Shown in pieces: positions 52,595 to 62,761 of a stretch of DNA of 64,000 bases. The position numbers and the translations under genes were made by a program. Under the pieces are notes generated by a model. It saw only the letters and a program-made list of their open reading frames with translations. It was not told the DNA's origin and made no database searches. This stretch comes from Methylobacillus sp. MM3 (GTDB lineage Bacteria > Pseudomonadota > Gammaproteobacteria > Burkholderiales > Methylophilaceae): positions 205,233 to 269,232 of the forward strand of contig NZ_LXTQ01000050.1 in the NCBI RefSeq assembly GCF_001645185.1. Direction: 5' to 3'. Each line of letters starts with the position of its first letter. Position 1 is the stretch's first letter.

Positions 52595-53491
52595 TCAGCT
52601 GGCCAGGTCGCGGCCTGTCAGCTGCTTCAGTGCCTCGCGATATTTCTCGCCGGTTCCGGCAGCCACGTCTGCTGGCAACTCAGGCCCCGGTGGCTGCTTG
52701 TTCCAGCCGGAAGCTTCCAGCCAGTCACGTACGAACTGCTTGTCGTAGCTGGGCGGATTGCTGCCGACCTTGTACTGGTCAGCCGGCCAGAAGCGGGAAG
52801 AGTCCGGCGTCAATGCTTCGTCGATCAGATACAGCTTGCCGTCCGCATCCAGACCGAATTCAAACTTGGTATCGGCGATGATGATGCCCTTGGTGAGCGC
52901 AAACTCCGCAGCAGCCTTGTACAACCGAATCGCAACATCGCGCACTTTGGCAGCCAGCTCGGCACCCATCAACTCGCAGGCCTTCTCGAAAGTGATGTTC
53001 TCGTCGTGCGCGCCGACTTCGGCCTTGGTCGAGGGCGTAAAAATCGGCTCAGGCAACCTGGAGGCCTCTTGCATACCCGTGGGCAATGGAATACCGCAGA
53101 CCGATCCAGTCTTCTGATACTCCTTCCAACCGCCGCCCACGATGTACCCGCGCACCACTGCCTCGATCGGCAACGGCTTCAGTTTGCGCACAACGATGGC
53201 GCGACCAGCTACTTGCGCCTTCTCGTCCTCGCTCACTACAGTGGCCGGATCGATGCCGGTGAGATGATTCGGAATGATGTCCTTGAGGCGGTCGAACCAG
53301 AAATTCGCCACCTGGGTCAGTACCGCGCCCTTGCCTGGAATCGCGGTCGGCAGCACCACGTCGAAAGCAGAAAGGCGGTCGGTCGTCACGATCAGCATCT
53401 TGTCGGCGTCGATGTCATAGATGTCACGCACCTTGCCCTGATTAATCAGCGGCAGGCTCTTGATGCTGGATTGCAGTAAGGGTTGTGTCAT
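52595..53491 (-). CDS. purC: Phosphoribosylaminoimidazole-succinocarboxamide synthase (SAICAR synthase)
   Basis: 298 residues. Typical parts: [60 protein letters not shown] and [20 protein letters not shown] then [17 protein letters not shown]. Longer than the 237-residue E. coli form and of the type common in betaproteobacteria. Joins aspartate to CAIR in purine synthesis, using ATP. First gene of the purC-DUF1232-carbonic anhydrase operon. Confidence 0.96.
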   Translation of the reverse strand: MTQPLLQSSIKSLPLINQGKVRDIYDIDADKMLIVTTDRLSAFDVVLPTAIPGKGAVLTQVANFWFDRLKDIIPNHLTGIDPATVVSEDEKAQVAGRAIVVRKLKPLPIEAVVRGYIVGGGWKEYQKTGSVCGIPLPTGMQEASRLPEPIFTPSTKAEVGAHDENITFEKACELMGAELAAKVRDVAIRLYKAAAEFALTKGIIIADTKFEFGLDADGKLYLIDEALTPDSSRFWPADQYKVGSNPPSYDKQFVRDWLEASGWNKQPPGPELPADVAAGTGEKYREALKQLTGRDLAS

Positions 53492-53599
53492 CGCATTCCC
53501 GAAGCAAAAACTTTGAAAAGACTCGAATTATCGCCTTTCAGGCGACGCATGAAAAGCTGAGTTTCATTCGCAATACGAATTTCACGCATAGCGATGGGC

Positions 53600-53605
53600 T
53601 ATAAT
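53600..53605 (+). promoter_or_regulatory. Probable -10 box (TATAAT) for the PhnA-like gene
   Basis: A consensus TATAAT lies 38 bp upstream of the ATG at 53643. The -35 region is not close to consensus. Confidence 0.45.
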
Positions 53606-53642
53606 TCGGGCTTCGCAATACCCCTACTTCATAAGAGGAACC

Positions 53643-53984
53643 ATGTCCGCGACTCCCGCCTGCCCGCAATGCACGCTCGAAAACACTTACCCTGACGGCA
53701 TCAACTATGTCTGCGCCGACTGCGGCTACGAATGGCCGATGAACGAAACCGCCGCCACGGAAGAAGAGGATGGCCTGGTCATCAAGGATGCCAATGGCAA
53801 CGTGCTGAAGGATGGCGACTCGGTCGTGCTGATAAAGGATCTCAAGGTAAAGGGCTCTTCGACCACTTTGAAGCAAGGCACCAAGGTCAAGAGCATTCGT
53901 CTGGTCGGCGGAGACCACGGCGTGGATTGCAAGATGGACGCAGGCAACTTCATGCTGAAGGCGGAGTTTCTGAGGAAGGTGTGA
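53643..53984 (+). CDS. PhnA/YjdM-family zinc-ribbon protein
   Basis: 113 residues. N-terminal zinc ribbon [20 protein letters not shown] (with CxxC pairs at about 8-11 and 24-27) and a C-terminal SH3-like domain [40 protein letters not shown]. Members were named for linkage to phosphonate genes, but their role is unknown; no phosphonate genes are here. ATG 53643 with AAGAGGAACC upstream. Confidence 0.9.
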   Translation: MSATPACPQCTLENTYPDGINYVCADCGYEWPMNETAATEEEDGLVIKDANGNVLKDGDSVVLIKDLKVKGSSTTLKQGTKVKSIRLVGGDHGVDCKMDAGNFMLKAEFLRKV

Positions 53985-54144
53985 TTTACTCGCACGAGCC
54001 CATTGAGCAAAGAAAGAATCCCACAGGATAGACCATGCGCCGAACGGAATATTTTCGAATAGTGCGGGGGCTATCGGATGAACGTCTCTTCCAATATGCG
54101 GACGTCTTGAGTCTACCGCACGCAATGGTCTTAGAAGTTCAAGG

Positions 54145-54939
54145 CTACCTGTCCATGTTGTTGCAGCAAAAAACGCTAAATTCGTCCGCAGCAAGTGGCT
54201 TACTAAAATAATAGCCTTGTATGTGGTCGCACCCTTCCGTTTCCAGAAATACCAATTGCTCCGCCGTTTCCACGCCTTCCGCAATGACTTCCAATCGCAA
54301 GCTATGCCCCATGTTGATGATGGTGCGGGCAATCGCGGCATCGTCCGGGTCGGAAGCGAGGTGGCGTACGAACGACTGGTCTATTTTTAGCTTATCGATC
54401 GGGAAGCGTTTGAGGTAACTCAGACTGGAGTAGCCAGTGCCAAAATCGTCAATGGCGAGTTGCAAACCCATCGCCTTCAATGTTTGCAACATGGTAATGG
54501 TCTGCTCGGCATCTTGCATGAAGGTGCTTTCGGTCAACTCCAGTTCCAGATAGCGGGGCTCAAGGCCGGTCTCTTCGAGAATCGCATGGATTTTATCGGG
54601 CAAGTTCTGTTGCAGAAATTGCAAAGCCGAAAGATTGACGGCTATCGGCACCGGCGGGAGTCCCTGCACCTGCCAAGCGCGGTTTTGGCGGCAAGCCTCG
54701 CGCAGCACCCAATCGCCAATGGAGACAATCAGCCCAAGTTCTTCGGCGAGTGGAATGAAACTGGCAGGGGACACCATGCCCCGGACAGGGTGCTGCCACC
54801 GGATGAGCGCTTCCATGCCGATAACTTTTCCGGTTTCGGAGGAAATCTGTGGTTGATAATGCAAACGAAATTCGCCAAGCGCCAACGCCTGGCGTAGATC
54901 GATTTCCAGCGCCAAGCGGGCAAGCGCTTGCTCATTCAT
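54145..54939 (-). CDS. EAL-domain c-di-GMP phosphodiesterase, second half of a split gene
   Basis: 264 residues from ATG 54939. The EAL domain is intact: GMEALIRWQHPVRGMV, VNLSALQFLQQNL, ELTESTFMQDAEQ, IDDFGTGYSSLSYL, IDKLKIDQSFVRHL, VIAEGVETAEQL and QGYYFSKPL. It is active-looking. The frame before the ATG reads DYRFFTQD, the usual linker after a GGDEF domain, so it was once joined to the preceding 601-residue protein. It starts in an ATGA overlap with that gene's stop, which would allow coupled translation as a separate protein. Confidence 0.88.
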   Translation of the reverse strand: MNEQALARLALEIDLRQALALGEFRLHYQPQISSETGKVIGMEALIRWQHPVRGMVSPASFIPLAEELGLIVSIGDWVLREACRQNRAWQVQGLPPVPIAVNLSALQFLQQNLPDKIHAILEETGLEPRYLELELTESTFMQDAEQTITMLQTLKAMGLQLAIDDFGTGYSSLSYLKRFPIDKLKIDQSFVRHLASDPDDAAIARTIINMGHSLRLEVIAEGVETAEQLVFLETEGCDHIQGYYFSKPLAADEFSVFCCNNMDR

Positions 54940-56741
54940 GTCCTGCGTGAAGAACCGGTAATCGTTCGGCCCCCGGTTTTGGCCGAATACATGGCGCTAT
55001 CCGCATTCCTGATGAGTATGTCGCTATTGCGTCCGTCTTCAGGGAAGAGACTGATACCGATGCTTGAGGTCACATATAAAACGTGCTCGCCGAGACTGAA
55101 TGGGACAGCAAGCTCGTCGACAATTTTCTGTGCGACATATGCGGCATTGTCTGATTTTTGAATGTCCAGCAGGACAACAACGAACTCATCGCCGCCCAGG
55201 CGCGAGACCGTATCTCCTTCACGAACACACCCTTGCAGCCGCTCCGCCACTGCTTGCAGCAACAGGTCGCCGACATCATGGCCGAGCGAATCGTTAATAT
55301 TCTTGAAATGGTCGAGATCGAGGAATAACAACGACAGCTGCTTCTTGTGGCGACTGGCAGCCGCAAGCGCCTGCTTGAGGCGGTCTTGCAGCAGCGCCCG
55401 ATTTGGCAAGCCGGTCAGTGAATCGAAATGCGCCAGATACTGGATTTTGCCTTCTGCTTCCTTGCGCTCGGTGATATCCGCGAAGATCGCGATATAGTTG
55501 GCAACGATATCGCGTTCACCCAAAACCACTGTGATCGCCAGCCATTTTGGATACTCTTCGCCGTTTTTACGCTTGTCCCAGATTTCACCTTGCCAGTGAC
55601 CAGTGGTATTGAGGGTATCCCATAGTTCCTGATAGAACGCTGCGTCATGCCGTTCGGAACGCAACAGTCGCGGATTCTTACCAATCACTTCACCGGCCTC
55701 ATAACCGGTAATGCGTGTGAACGCTGCATTAACGGAAACGATATTGTTATCACCGTCGGTGATCATGATCGCCTCGGCCGCGTTTTCGAACACCTGGGCG
55801 GCCAAACGCTGTTGTTTATCGGCATGCACGCGCTCGGTGATGTCAGTGGCAATGCCATCCAGGCGCACAGGTACACCCTCGCCGTTATGCACGGCGTATC
55901 CACGGTCATGCAACCAGCGTACCTCGCCGTTCGGGCGCAAAATACGGTATTCGAGATCGAGCTTGCCGGTTTCGAGCATCGCTTCGTAAGCCGCCAGTGC
56001 GCGCTGCTTGTCATCCGGGTGCAGCGATTCCAGCCACAGATTGGTATTGCGGAAGAAATCGCCTACCGGGCGCTGGTATATTTTTTCGGATCCGGGGTTA
56101 AGGTAAAGGAGCTGCGTGCCATCCGGCGTGATGGACCATACCCCATCGTCCAGCGAGGCAAGAATGCCCTGTAGCCGCTGTTCCGTATCGCGCAATGTAC
56201 CCTCGGCTGCTGCTCGCCGGGCATTCATGACGTAACTGTCCATGGCGAACGAAATGTCGATAGCGATCTGGTTCAGCAGCCCGATCCAGCCCTGCGTAAA
56301 AAACCGGGGCTCCACGGCATGCAGGTTGAGTGCGCCCACGGTTGCCCCATCCATTTGCAGAGGAAAGGCCGCCCAAGCCAACAGGCCGCGTTGCGCCATT
56401 TCATCGCGCCAAGGCAAGAGAGATGGGTCATTGCTGCAGTCGTTGCAGATAGAAGGGCTGTTCGTGCGAATCGCGGCACCGGTTGGGCCTTGGCCTTCCG
56501 GCAGCGCCGCGTCGGTCGAAATGTGGATATGATCGAGAAAATCTGTGCCGATACCGTAACTGGCGGCAGGATATACCTTGTTGTCACCTTCTTGGATAAA
56601 GCCAATCCATGCCATTTTGAAGCCACCATGCTCGACCCCGATGCGACAGATTTCGGCAATCAGGAAGTCTTGGCCGCTGCTGCGCACGATGGCCTGATTG
56701 GCATGGCTTAACATGGTATACAACCGGTTAATGTTTTCCAT
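54936..56741 (-). CDS. GAF-PAS-PAS-GGDEF sensor diguanylate cyclase, first half of a split gene
   Basis: 601 residues. Domains: GAF (about 1-180, FLIAEICRIGVEHGGFKMAW), PAS/PAC (about 190-310, ending RLDGIATDITERVHAD), second PAS/PAC (about 315-430, VFENAAEAIMITDGDNNIVS), GGDEF (about 435-595, FDSLTGLPNRALLQDRLKQA and RLGGDEFVVVL) with an RxxD inhibitory site (REGD) before it. The last residues (TGGRTITGSSRRT) leave the family pattern: one base appears missing from a run of five C at 54970-54974. With it restored the protein would continue into the EAL domain. Confidence 0.88.
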   Translation of the reverse strand: MENINRLYTMLSHANQAIVRSSGQDFLIAEICRIGVEHGGFKMAWIGFIQEGDNKVYPAASYGIGTDFLDHIHISTDAALPEGQGPTGAAIRTNSPSICNDCSNDPSLLPWRDEMAQRGLLAWAAFPLQMDGATVGALNLHAVEPRFFTQGWIGLLNQIAIDISFAMDSYVMNARRAAAEGTLRDTEQRLQGILASLDDGVWSITPDGTQLLYLNPGSEKIYQRPVGDFFRNTNLWLESLHPDDKQRALAAYEAMLETGKLDLEYRILRPNGEVRWLHDRGYAVHNGEGVPVRLDGIATDITERVHADKQQRLAAQVFENAAEAIMITDGDNNIVSVNAAFTRITGYEAGEVIGKNPRLLRSERHDAAFYQELWDTLNTTGHWQGEIWDKRKNGEEYPKWLAITVVLGERDIVANYIAIFADITERKEAEGKIQYLAHFDSLTGLPNRALLQDRLKQALAAASRHKKQLSLLFLDLDHFKNINDSLGHDVGDLLLQAVAERLQGCVREGDTVSRLGGDEFVVVLLDIQKSDNAAYVAQKIVDELAVPFSLGEHVLYVTSSIGISLFPEDGRNSDILIRNADSAMYSAKTGGRTITGSSRRT

Positions 56742-57037
56742 GCGGCAACCCCCTCAGTCAGGCGTTTTTATGCGGAATGGGTGCAAAATACTGAAAAACC
56801 TGTCAACCGCACCATGGCAATGGTTCTTTACTTTTAAGTCATTAAAAATACGCTACATTTTCTTGTTCAGCAAGTAAGTTACCCTCCTCATCCGCATGGA
56901 TGATTTGAGATGAGCAGAGTCTTCAGGCAATCTACCGCAAGCTTTCACCCGCACGGCGAGGGGCGCTACTGGAATTTCTCAAACGGTGGGGATGAATAGC
57001 GTTGCAACGAATGGCGCCCTTTTAGCCACCTGCCGCA

Positions 57038-59305
57038 TTATTTGGTCAGTGCCAAAAACACCTGCGGCAGCTTTTCCGGCAAACGCTCCACCTGGTCGAC
57101 CACCGTGTAGGCATTCCCGAAAATATCGGTGACATACTCGTCGGCCTTGGGGTCGAGGTTAATGCAATACGTATAAATCCCCTGCTCGTCGAGCTCCTGC
57201 ACCGCCTTGCGAGCATCTTCGATCAACAGTCGGCTGTCGGCGATGTCCACGTCGGACGGTTCGCCGTCAGTGAGGATCAACATCAATTTCTTGTCAGCCT
57301 TGCGATGCTCCAGCGTATGCGCGGCATGGCGCATCGCAGCGCCCATGCGGGTCGAATAGCCCGCCTGCATCGCGGCAAGGCGTTCCTTGACCGCATCGTC
57401 CCACACTTCTCCATACCCCTTGATATGCAGATAGCGCACCTCGTGGCGGGTATTGGAATGAAAGCCGGCAATCGCGAACTTGTCGCCCAGCTGCTCGATT
57501 GCCCAGCCTAGCAGCGTGACGGCCTCGCGGCTAAGTTCCAGCAACGTCTGGCCGGTGCCACTGACGGTTTCGTTGAGCGACGCGGATAAATCCAGCAGCA
57601 GCATGACGGCAATATCGCGGCCATCGTTGCGGTGGCTCATGTTGATGCGCTGATCGGGCGCGGCGCCGCTCTTGTAGTCGATCAGGGAGCGCACCGCCAC
57701 GTCCAGGTCGAGCTCGCTCCCCTCCTCCTGATAGCGAATGCGCACCTTGTTCTGCGGCTTGAGCATGTCGAGGATGCGCTGCAGGCGTTTGGCAAGTGCT
57801 GCGTGTTTTTCCAGCAGGCGGTCGATGTCCGATGCGTTGCCTGCCGGGTGCAAGGCTTCGTAAACGCTAACCCAGTCCGGACGGTAGCTCTGGCTTTGAT
57901 AGTCCCATTCGTCGTAATGACGCGGCGGCAGGCCGCTGGCCGTATCTTCAGCGACCGTCTGGCGCTGCTGTTCGAACTGCTCTTCGTCGTCGCTATCCTC
58001 GTGGTAGCGCCACAGGTGGCGGTTATCGTCGCGATAACCCACCTCGGTATTGTCGAAAAACACGTTGGGCAACTGATCGCTCTGGCGGCGCGTGCGGGCG
58101 CCGAATGCAATAGCCAGATCGGCGATGGCCTGCGTGCCGGGATCACCTTCAACCATCATGGCGTGAAAACGCGCGGCAAACTCGGTCACGTCCGGGTTGC
58201 GATAGCCATGCCCATCATCAAGAATGGCGCGCGACAGCATCGCCAGCCGATGGCGCACCGCCGATACGCGCTCCGGGTCGCATGCATCTTCGTCCGGCGC
58301 GGGATGCAGCGCCAGGAAGATGCGGCGCAGGCCTAGATATTCGCGCATGGCCAGATATTCCACGCGGCTATCCTCCAGGCATTCGATGGCCATGCGCTGG
58401 AATGGGCTGTAGTTGTCGGCGAAGATCGGCGTCGTCCAGCGGCGATGGGCCGCCATATGCGCCAGTGCCGCGCGGTAACGGTCCAGCCCGCTCACGCCAC
58501 GGTCGTCGTCGTAGACGTCCGGCAGGCGGATACCGAGCGCGTCGTAATATGGCATCGGCTTGCGCAACTCATCGAAAGCAGTGGAATACGGCACGAAATG
58601 ATCGCTGTCGCGCCACAAGCTGCGGAGATACAGATCGAGTTGCCGCTCGTGGTCGGCCAGCAAGGTGCCATGACGCTCCCGCTGCAGCATCGCCCGGCTG
58701 TCCGCCGATTGCAGGCTGAAGTAATCCCGCTGGCGTTCGGGATGCGTGCGGTAATTGCGTATGCCATATTCCACCCAGTTTTTCAGGCCCCCGAACGACA
58801 GCTGGCTGGCAAGAAACGGTGTCTTGGCGAAAAAATCCGGCAAGCCCGGGCTGGGGATGGTGGCCTGCTTGCCGTGAATTGAGCTGGACGTGCGCTGCAT
58901 GAAATCGATCACCAGCGCCAGATAATCCTCGATTTCGGGCTGCGAATGCAGACGGCGCGCGACAGCCGGCAGGGACTGCAGGAAAGGCGCAATCGCGTTG
59001 CCGTTGGGCGATTTGAACATCGCACGGATGGCGCCCGAAATCGCCGGCAAAGCCGATTCGCCGAGCACGACGGCGACCGATGGCCACTCTTCGAGAAAAA
59101 TCAGGATGGGCTCGGCGCCGCGCCCCATGCGCCCGAGAAAATGTGCTTCGTCCAGATACGCCTGCAGGCCCTCCGGCGTCAGCAGCTTGAGCGCATCCTC
59201 CATGCAGGCGGCGAATACCTCGCGCACTTGCGGGAAGCCGTTGTTGAGCTTCGTCCAGTAGGTTTGCAGTTCGCTCTCGAATACAGGCGGGGCTTGGGTT
59301 GCCAT
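57038..59305 (-). CDS. cbbO: RuBisCO activation protein CbbO (VWA domain)
   Basis: 755 residues. The N-terminal two thirds are helical and specific to the CbbO/NorD family (EEWPSVAVVLGESALPAISG, MAIECLEDSRVEYLAMREYL). The C-terminal von Willebrand A domain (about 560-750) has a complete MIDAS DLSASLNE and ILTDGEPSDVDIADSRLLIE. CbbO binds RuBisCO and, with the CbbQ ATPase, removes inhibitory sugar phosphates. It begins 25 bp after cbbQ. Confidence 0.92.
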   Translation of the reverse strand: MATQAPPVFESELQTYWTKLNNGFPQVREVFAACMEDALKLLTPEGLQAYLDEAHFLGRMGRGAEPILIFLEEWPSVAVVLGESALPAISGAIRAMFKSPNGNAIAPFLQSLPAVARRLHSQPEIEDYLALVIDFMQRTSSSIHGKQATIPSPGLPDFFAKTPFLASQLSFGGLKNWVEYGIRNYRTHPERQRDYFSLQSADSRAMLQRERHGTLLADHERQLDLYLRSLWRDSDHFVPYSTAFDELRKPMPYYDALGIRLPDVYDDDRGVSGLDRYRAALAHMAAHRRWTTPIFADNYSPFQRMAIECLEDSRVEYLAMREYLGLRRIFLALHPAPDEDACDPERVSAVRHRLAMLSRAILDDGHGYRNPDVTEFAARFHAMMVEGDPGTQAIADLAIAFGARTRRQSDQLPNVFFDNTEVGYRDDNRHLWRYHEDSDDEEQFEQQRQTVAEDTASGLPPRHYDEWDYQSQSYRPDWVSVYEALHPAGNASDIDRLLEKHAALAKRLQRILDMLKPQNKVRIRYQEEGSELDLDVAVRSLIDYKSGAAPDQRINMSHRNDGRDIAVMLLLDLSASLNETVSGTGQTLLELSREAVTLLGWAIEQLGDKFAIAGFHSNTRHEVRYLHIKGYGEVWDDAVKERLAAMQAGYSTRMGAAMRHAAHTLEHRKADKKLMLILTDGEPSDVDIADSRLLIEDARKAVQELDEQGIYTYCINLDPKADEYVTDIFGNAYTVVDQVERLPEKLPQVFLALTK

Positions 59306-59330
59306 GCGTCAGAGGCCCTAAAGTGAGCGC

Positions 59331-60143
59331 TTACGCGAACACGGCATCGATGGCGTGATCCAGCGTGACGCGAATGTCCGCGTCATCCGTGATCGGCCGC
59401 GCCAACGCCATGCGACAGGCGTCCAGCGGCGCGACGCCATCGTTGATCAGCGTGGCGGCGTACACCAGCAGCCGGGTGGAAATGCCTTCCACCAGGCCGT
59501 GGCCCTTGAGATTGCGCGCAGCGATGCCGATCCGGACCAGCTTGCCGGCAGTCTCCGCATCCAGGCCGGTTTCCTTCGCCAGAATGGCCGTTTCCAGTTC
59601 CGCCGATGGGTACTCGAAATCGAAGGCAGTGAAACGCTGCCGAGTCGATTGCTTGAGATCCTTCATCAGGCTCTGGTAGCCGGGATTGTAGGAAATCACC
59701 AATTGGAAATCCGGATGCGCCGCGATCAGCTCGCCCTTCTTGTCGAGCGGCAGCGTGCGGCGATGATCGGTCAATGGGTGGATCACCACGGTGGTGTCCT
59801 GCCGTGCCTCGACCACCTCATCCAGATAGCAGATCGCGCCGTAACGCGCTGCCAGCGTCAGCGGCCCATCCAGCCAGCGCGTACCGCCGGCATCCAGTAA
59901 GTAACGCCCGACAAGATCGGAAGCGGTCATGTCCTCGTTGCAGGCCACGGTAATCAGCGGCTTGCCCAGCTTCCATGCCATATGCTCGACGAAACGCGAT
60001 TTGCCGCAACCGGTGGGGCCTTTCAGCATCACCGGCAGACGCGACCTGTAAGCGGCCTGGTACAACTCTACCTCGTTGGCCTGCGGCTGGTAGTAGGGCT
60101 CGTCTTTGATGCGGTATTGATCGATGTCAAAGGTCTGGCTCAT
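59331..60143 (-). CDS. cbbQ: RuBisCO activase ATPase CbbQ (MoxR-type AAA+)
   Basis: 270 residues. Walker [21 protein letters not shown], sensor and Walker B region [20 protein letters not shown], and the CbbQ C-terminal domain with [20 protein letters not shown]. The segment [20 protein letters not shown] is typical of CbbQ/NorQ. It forms a hexamer with CbbO as adaptor and remodels the RuBisCO encoded just upstream. A hairpin between cbbM and cbbQ may lower expression relative to cbbM. Confidence 0.94.
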   Translation of the reverse strand: MSQTFDIDQYRIKDEPYYQPQANEVELYQAAYRSRLPVMLKGPTGCGKSRFVEHMAWKLGKPLITVACNEDMTASDLVGRYLLDAGGTRWLDGPLTLAARYGAICYLDEVVEARQDTTVVIHPLTDHRRTLPLDKKGELIAAHPDFQLVISYNPGYQSLMKDLKQSTRQRFTAFDFEYPSAELETAILAKETGLDAETAGKLVRIGIAARNLKGHGLVEGISTRLLVYAATLINDGVAPLDACRMALARPITDDADIRVTLDHAIDAVFA

Positions 60144-60173
60144 GGTGTGTGCTCAGTGATTATCTGGAATTGG

Positions 60174-60207
60174 AAAAAAGCCCCTATCGACGAAGTCGCA
60201 GGGGCTT
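60174..60207 (-). terminator. Intrinsic terminator-like hairpin between cbbM and cbbQ
   Basis: AAGCCCCT / AGGGGCTT arms around a CGACTTCGTCG inner stem-loop; on the minus strand TTTTTTCC follows. Probably a partial terminator that reduces cbbQO transcription. Confidence 0.75.
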
Positions 60208-60243
60208 GAAATCTACTTCACCGGAATCGCAATTTCGGGATGA

Positions 60244-60324
60244 TTTCAATTCAAGACAAGGCGCAGGGGCGCGGACAGTACGCTTAGTACGGCAAGCCCC
60301 TTGCAACGCAGTATTGGATTGAAA
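60244..60324. repeat. 81-bp imperfect palindromic element after cbbM
   Basis: Ends are TTTCAAT ... ATTGAAA, inner arms GCAGGGGC ... GCCCCTTGC, and the centre contains GTAC-GCTTA-GTAC. It starts 10 bp past the cbbM stop on the minus strand. The arrangement is that of an intergenic repeat or an RNA 3'-end stabiliser. Confidence 0.65.
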
Positions 60325-60334
60325 GCGCCTGAAA

Positions 60335-61714
60335 TTACTTGTGGACGCCGAGCTTTTCGCGCCACCCCGGGAACAGTTTGTCCGCATCCTTCGGGAAAGA
60401 CTCGAATGCACGGGCGAATTCGCGGTGCTCCTTGGCGAACTCGATCGGGTCGGCACCGGCCTTCCAGCACTCATAGGACTGGCGCAGCGAAACCGCGCCG
60501 GCTGCCGGGCTGTCAATGTGACCGTAGGAGCCGCCGCCAGCAGTGTTGATCACGTTGCCGTGGCCCAGGTTTTCGAAGAAACCGGGCAGGCGCAGCGCGT
60601 TCATGCCGCCGGAAATAATCGGCGTAGTGGGCTTCATGCCGTACCACTTCTGGAAATAAACCGGGCCTTGGCACTCGTCGCGCTCGATCATGTAGGCGAT
60701 GTTTCTGTCGTCGCCCTCGCCTTCCATCTTGCCGTAGCCCATGGTGCCGACGTGAATGCCGGAAGCGCCTTGCAGACGCGACATTTTCGCCAGCACGAAC
60801 GCGGTATAGCCGCGCTTGGCGGAGGGACTGGTCACGGCGCCATGACCGGCACGGTGGTAGTGCAGGTACTGATTCGGGTACTGGCGCCGCGCGGTGGTAA
60901 TCATGCCGGGGCCGCCGACATAGCCATCCACGAGGAATGCAACCTTGTCCGCATCCGGGCCGAACTGCTCGAGAATATAGTCGGCACGGGCACACATTTC
61001 ATAATGATCGTCGGCCGTGATGTTGGCGGAGAACAGCTTGGCCTGGCCGGTTTCGTCCTGCGCGCGCTTCATCGCATCGACCACCAGCGGAATGACCTTC
61101 TTCATCGGGCAGAAGGTCTGATTGCCTTGCGGTTCGTCGTTCTTGATGAAATCGCCGCCCAGCCAGAATTGATATGCGGCGTGAGCAAACGGCTCGGGGC
61201 GCAAACCCAGCTTGGGCTTGATAATGGTGCCAGCGATGTAGCCGCCGTCCTTGACCGGACGGCCGAGGATGCGCCACATGTCGCTGATGTCCTTGGACGG
61301 GCCGTCGAACAGCTGAATTGCACGCTCCGGCACATAGAAGTCGATAATCTTGGCATGCTCGATATCGCCCATGCCCTGATTGTTGCCGATCGCCAGCGTC
61401 AGGAAGGAAACGATCATCATGCGGCCGTCGGTGATGTTGCGGTCGAACAGTTCCAAGGGATAAGCGATCCGCATGTCTTCCGTGGCTTCGTCAATGTAAT
61501 ACACCAGCGCGTCGACGCCCTTGGTGAAATCATCGGTCGTGGAGACTTCCACGTTGGTGCCGGTAGAGGATTCGGCGGCAAAGTGCGCGGCAGCTTCGAG
61601 ATAGCCGTGGCCGGACTTGGGCTTCATCTTGTACGCGACCAAAATGTGCTTACCGCCCTTGATAAGCTCTTCTTCCTTGAGACTGAGATCCGAATAACGC
61701 GCCGACTGATCCAT
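60335..61714 (-). CDS. cbbM: RuBisCO form II large subunit
   Basis: 459 residues from ATG 61714 (family start [21 protein letters not shown] lies 6 nt upstream; a second ATG is at 61717). The catalytic sites are complete: [20 protein letters not shown] with the reactive Lys, [20 protein letters not shown] with the carbamylated Lys and metal ligands, and [13 protein letters not shown] with the active His. Form II by sequence, without a small subunit. Fixes CO2 on ribulose bisphosphate; low CO2/O2 specificity fits a microaerobic niche. Divergent from cbbR. Confidence 0.97.
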   Translation of the reverse strand: MDQSARYSDLSLKEEELIKGGKHILVAYKMKPKSGHGYLEAAAHFAAESSTGTNVEVSTTDDFTKGVDALVYYIDEATEDMRIAYPLELFDRNITDGRMMIVSFLTLAIGNNQGMGDIEHAKIIDFYVPERAIQLFDGPSKDISDMWRILGRPVKDGGYIAGTIIKPKLGLRPEPFAHAAYQFWLGGDFIKNDEPQGNQTFCPMKKVIPLVVDAMKRAQDETGQAKLFSANITADDHYEMCARADYILEQFGPDADKVAFLVDGYVGGPGMITTARRQYPNQYLHYHRAGHGAVTSPSAKRGYTAFVLAKMSRLQGASGIHVGTMGYGKMEGEGDDRNIAYMIERDECQGPVYFQKWYGMKPTTPIISGGMNALRLPGFFENLGHGNVINTAGGGSYGHIDSPAAGAVSLRQSYECWKAGADPIEFAKEHREFARAFESFPKDADKLFPGWREKLGVHK

Positions 61715-61717
61715 CAT

Positions 61718-61825
61718 TTACCCCCTAATCGTAGAACCGTGCATTGAAAGTGGATTGACTATAATCGACACAAAACATAATTAAAAATTAATAGTTATTA
61801 TGATTAGTATAAAATTATCTTATAC
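61718..61825. promoter_or_regulatory. cbbM/cbbR divergent control region
   Basis: 108 bp, very AT-rich. It contains an inverted repeat CATAAT-N15-ATTATG (61776-61802) with several T-N11-A spacings inside, the form of a LysR binding site, placed midway between the two start codons. Confidence 0.6.
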
Positions 61826-62761
61826 ATGCTGCGCCTGACACTACGCCAACTGGAAGTCTTCGAAGCGGTGGCCCACCACCTCAGCTATTCGCGCGCCTCG
61901 GAGACGCTCCACCTGACTCAGCCGGCTGTTTCCATCCAGATCAAGCAACTGGAAGAAGCGATCGGCATACCGCTGTTCGAACAATTGGGTAAAAAGATTT
62001 ACCTGACCGAAGCCGGGCAGGAACTGCGCCGTTACAGCCGCAATATCGTGCAGCAACTGGAAGAAGCGGAATCGGTATTCGAAGAAATGAAAGGCATGCG
62101 GCGCGGCAAGCTGGCAATTTCAGTCGCAAGCACAGCCGGCTACTTCATGCCGTTTCTGCTGGCGCAGTTCAGCAAGCGCTTCCCTGAGGTGGCGATCACC
62201 CTCAACGTCAGCAACCGGGAAGTGCTGTTGCAGGAGCTGGCGCAGAACTCCATGGATTTCGCCATCATGGGGCGTCCGCCCGACGGGCTTGGGTTGGATT
62301 TCACGTCATTTCTGGAGAACCCGCTGGTTGTCATCGCCCCGCCCGACCACTCGCTGGTCACCGAACACGGCATTCCTCTGACGCGGATTCAGCAGGAAAC
62401 TTTTATCGCGCGCGAGTTGGGCTCTGGCACGCGCAGCGCGACGGAACGATTTTTTGCGGAAAAAGGCATCAAGCTCACCACCGGCACGGAAATGAGCAAA
62501 AACGAATCGATCAAGCAGGCGGTACAAGCCGGGATGGGGGTCAGCGTCCTGTCGCTCAATACGGTGATGCTGGAACTGGAAGCCAAACGCCTGGCAGTAC
62601 TGGATGTGGAATCCTTCCCCATCCAGCGTCACTGGTATCTGGTGCATCGCAGCAAAAAACGCCTGCCCGGCGTGGCGCTCGCATTCAAGGAATTCATCCT
62701 GAACGAAGCCGCAGCCCTGCTCGAATCGGAAGCCGGCTATGTGCAGCCGGCCAGGCCCTGA
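61826..62761 (+). CDS. cbbR: LysR-family regulator CbbR
   Basis: 311 residues. Helix-turn-helix LTLRQLEVFEAVAHHLSYSR, ASETLHLTQPAVSIQIKQLE then GIPLFEQLGKKIYLTEAGQE; substrate domain with SVASTAGYFMPFLLAQFSKR, PPDGLGLDFTSFLENPLVVI and AVQAGMGVSVLSLNTVMLEL, all typical of CbbR. It activates cbb genes in answer to metabolites such as phosphoenolpyruvate, RuBP or NADPH. Divergent from cbbM over 108 bp. Confidence 0.95.
   Translation: MLRLTLRQLEVFEAVAHHLSYSRASETLHLTQPAVSIQIKQLEEAIGIPLFEQLGKKIYLTEAGQELRRYSRNIVQQLEEAESVFEEMKGMRRGKLAISVASTAGYFMPFLLAQFSKRFPEVAITLNVSNREVLLQELAQNSMDFAIMGRPPDGLGLDFTSFLENPLVVIAPPDHSLVTEHGIPLTRIQQETFIARELGSGTRSATERFFAEKGIKLTTGTEMSKNESIKQAVQAGMGVSVLSLNTVMLELEAKRLAVLDVESFPIQRHWYLVHRSKKRLPGVALAFKEFILNEAAALLESEAGYVQPARP

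Noticed and set aside
53538..54341. A 267-codon minus-strand frame opposite the PhnA-like gene
   Set aside because: It spans the antisense of a recognised zinc-ribbon gene and part of the EAL gene in another frame, with no family features.
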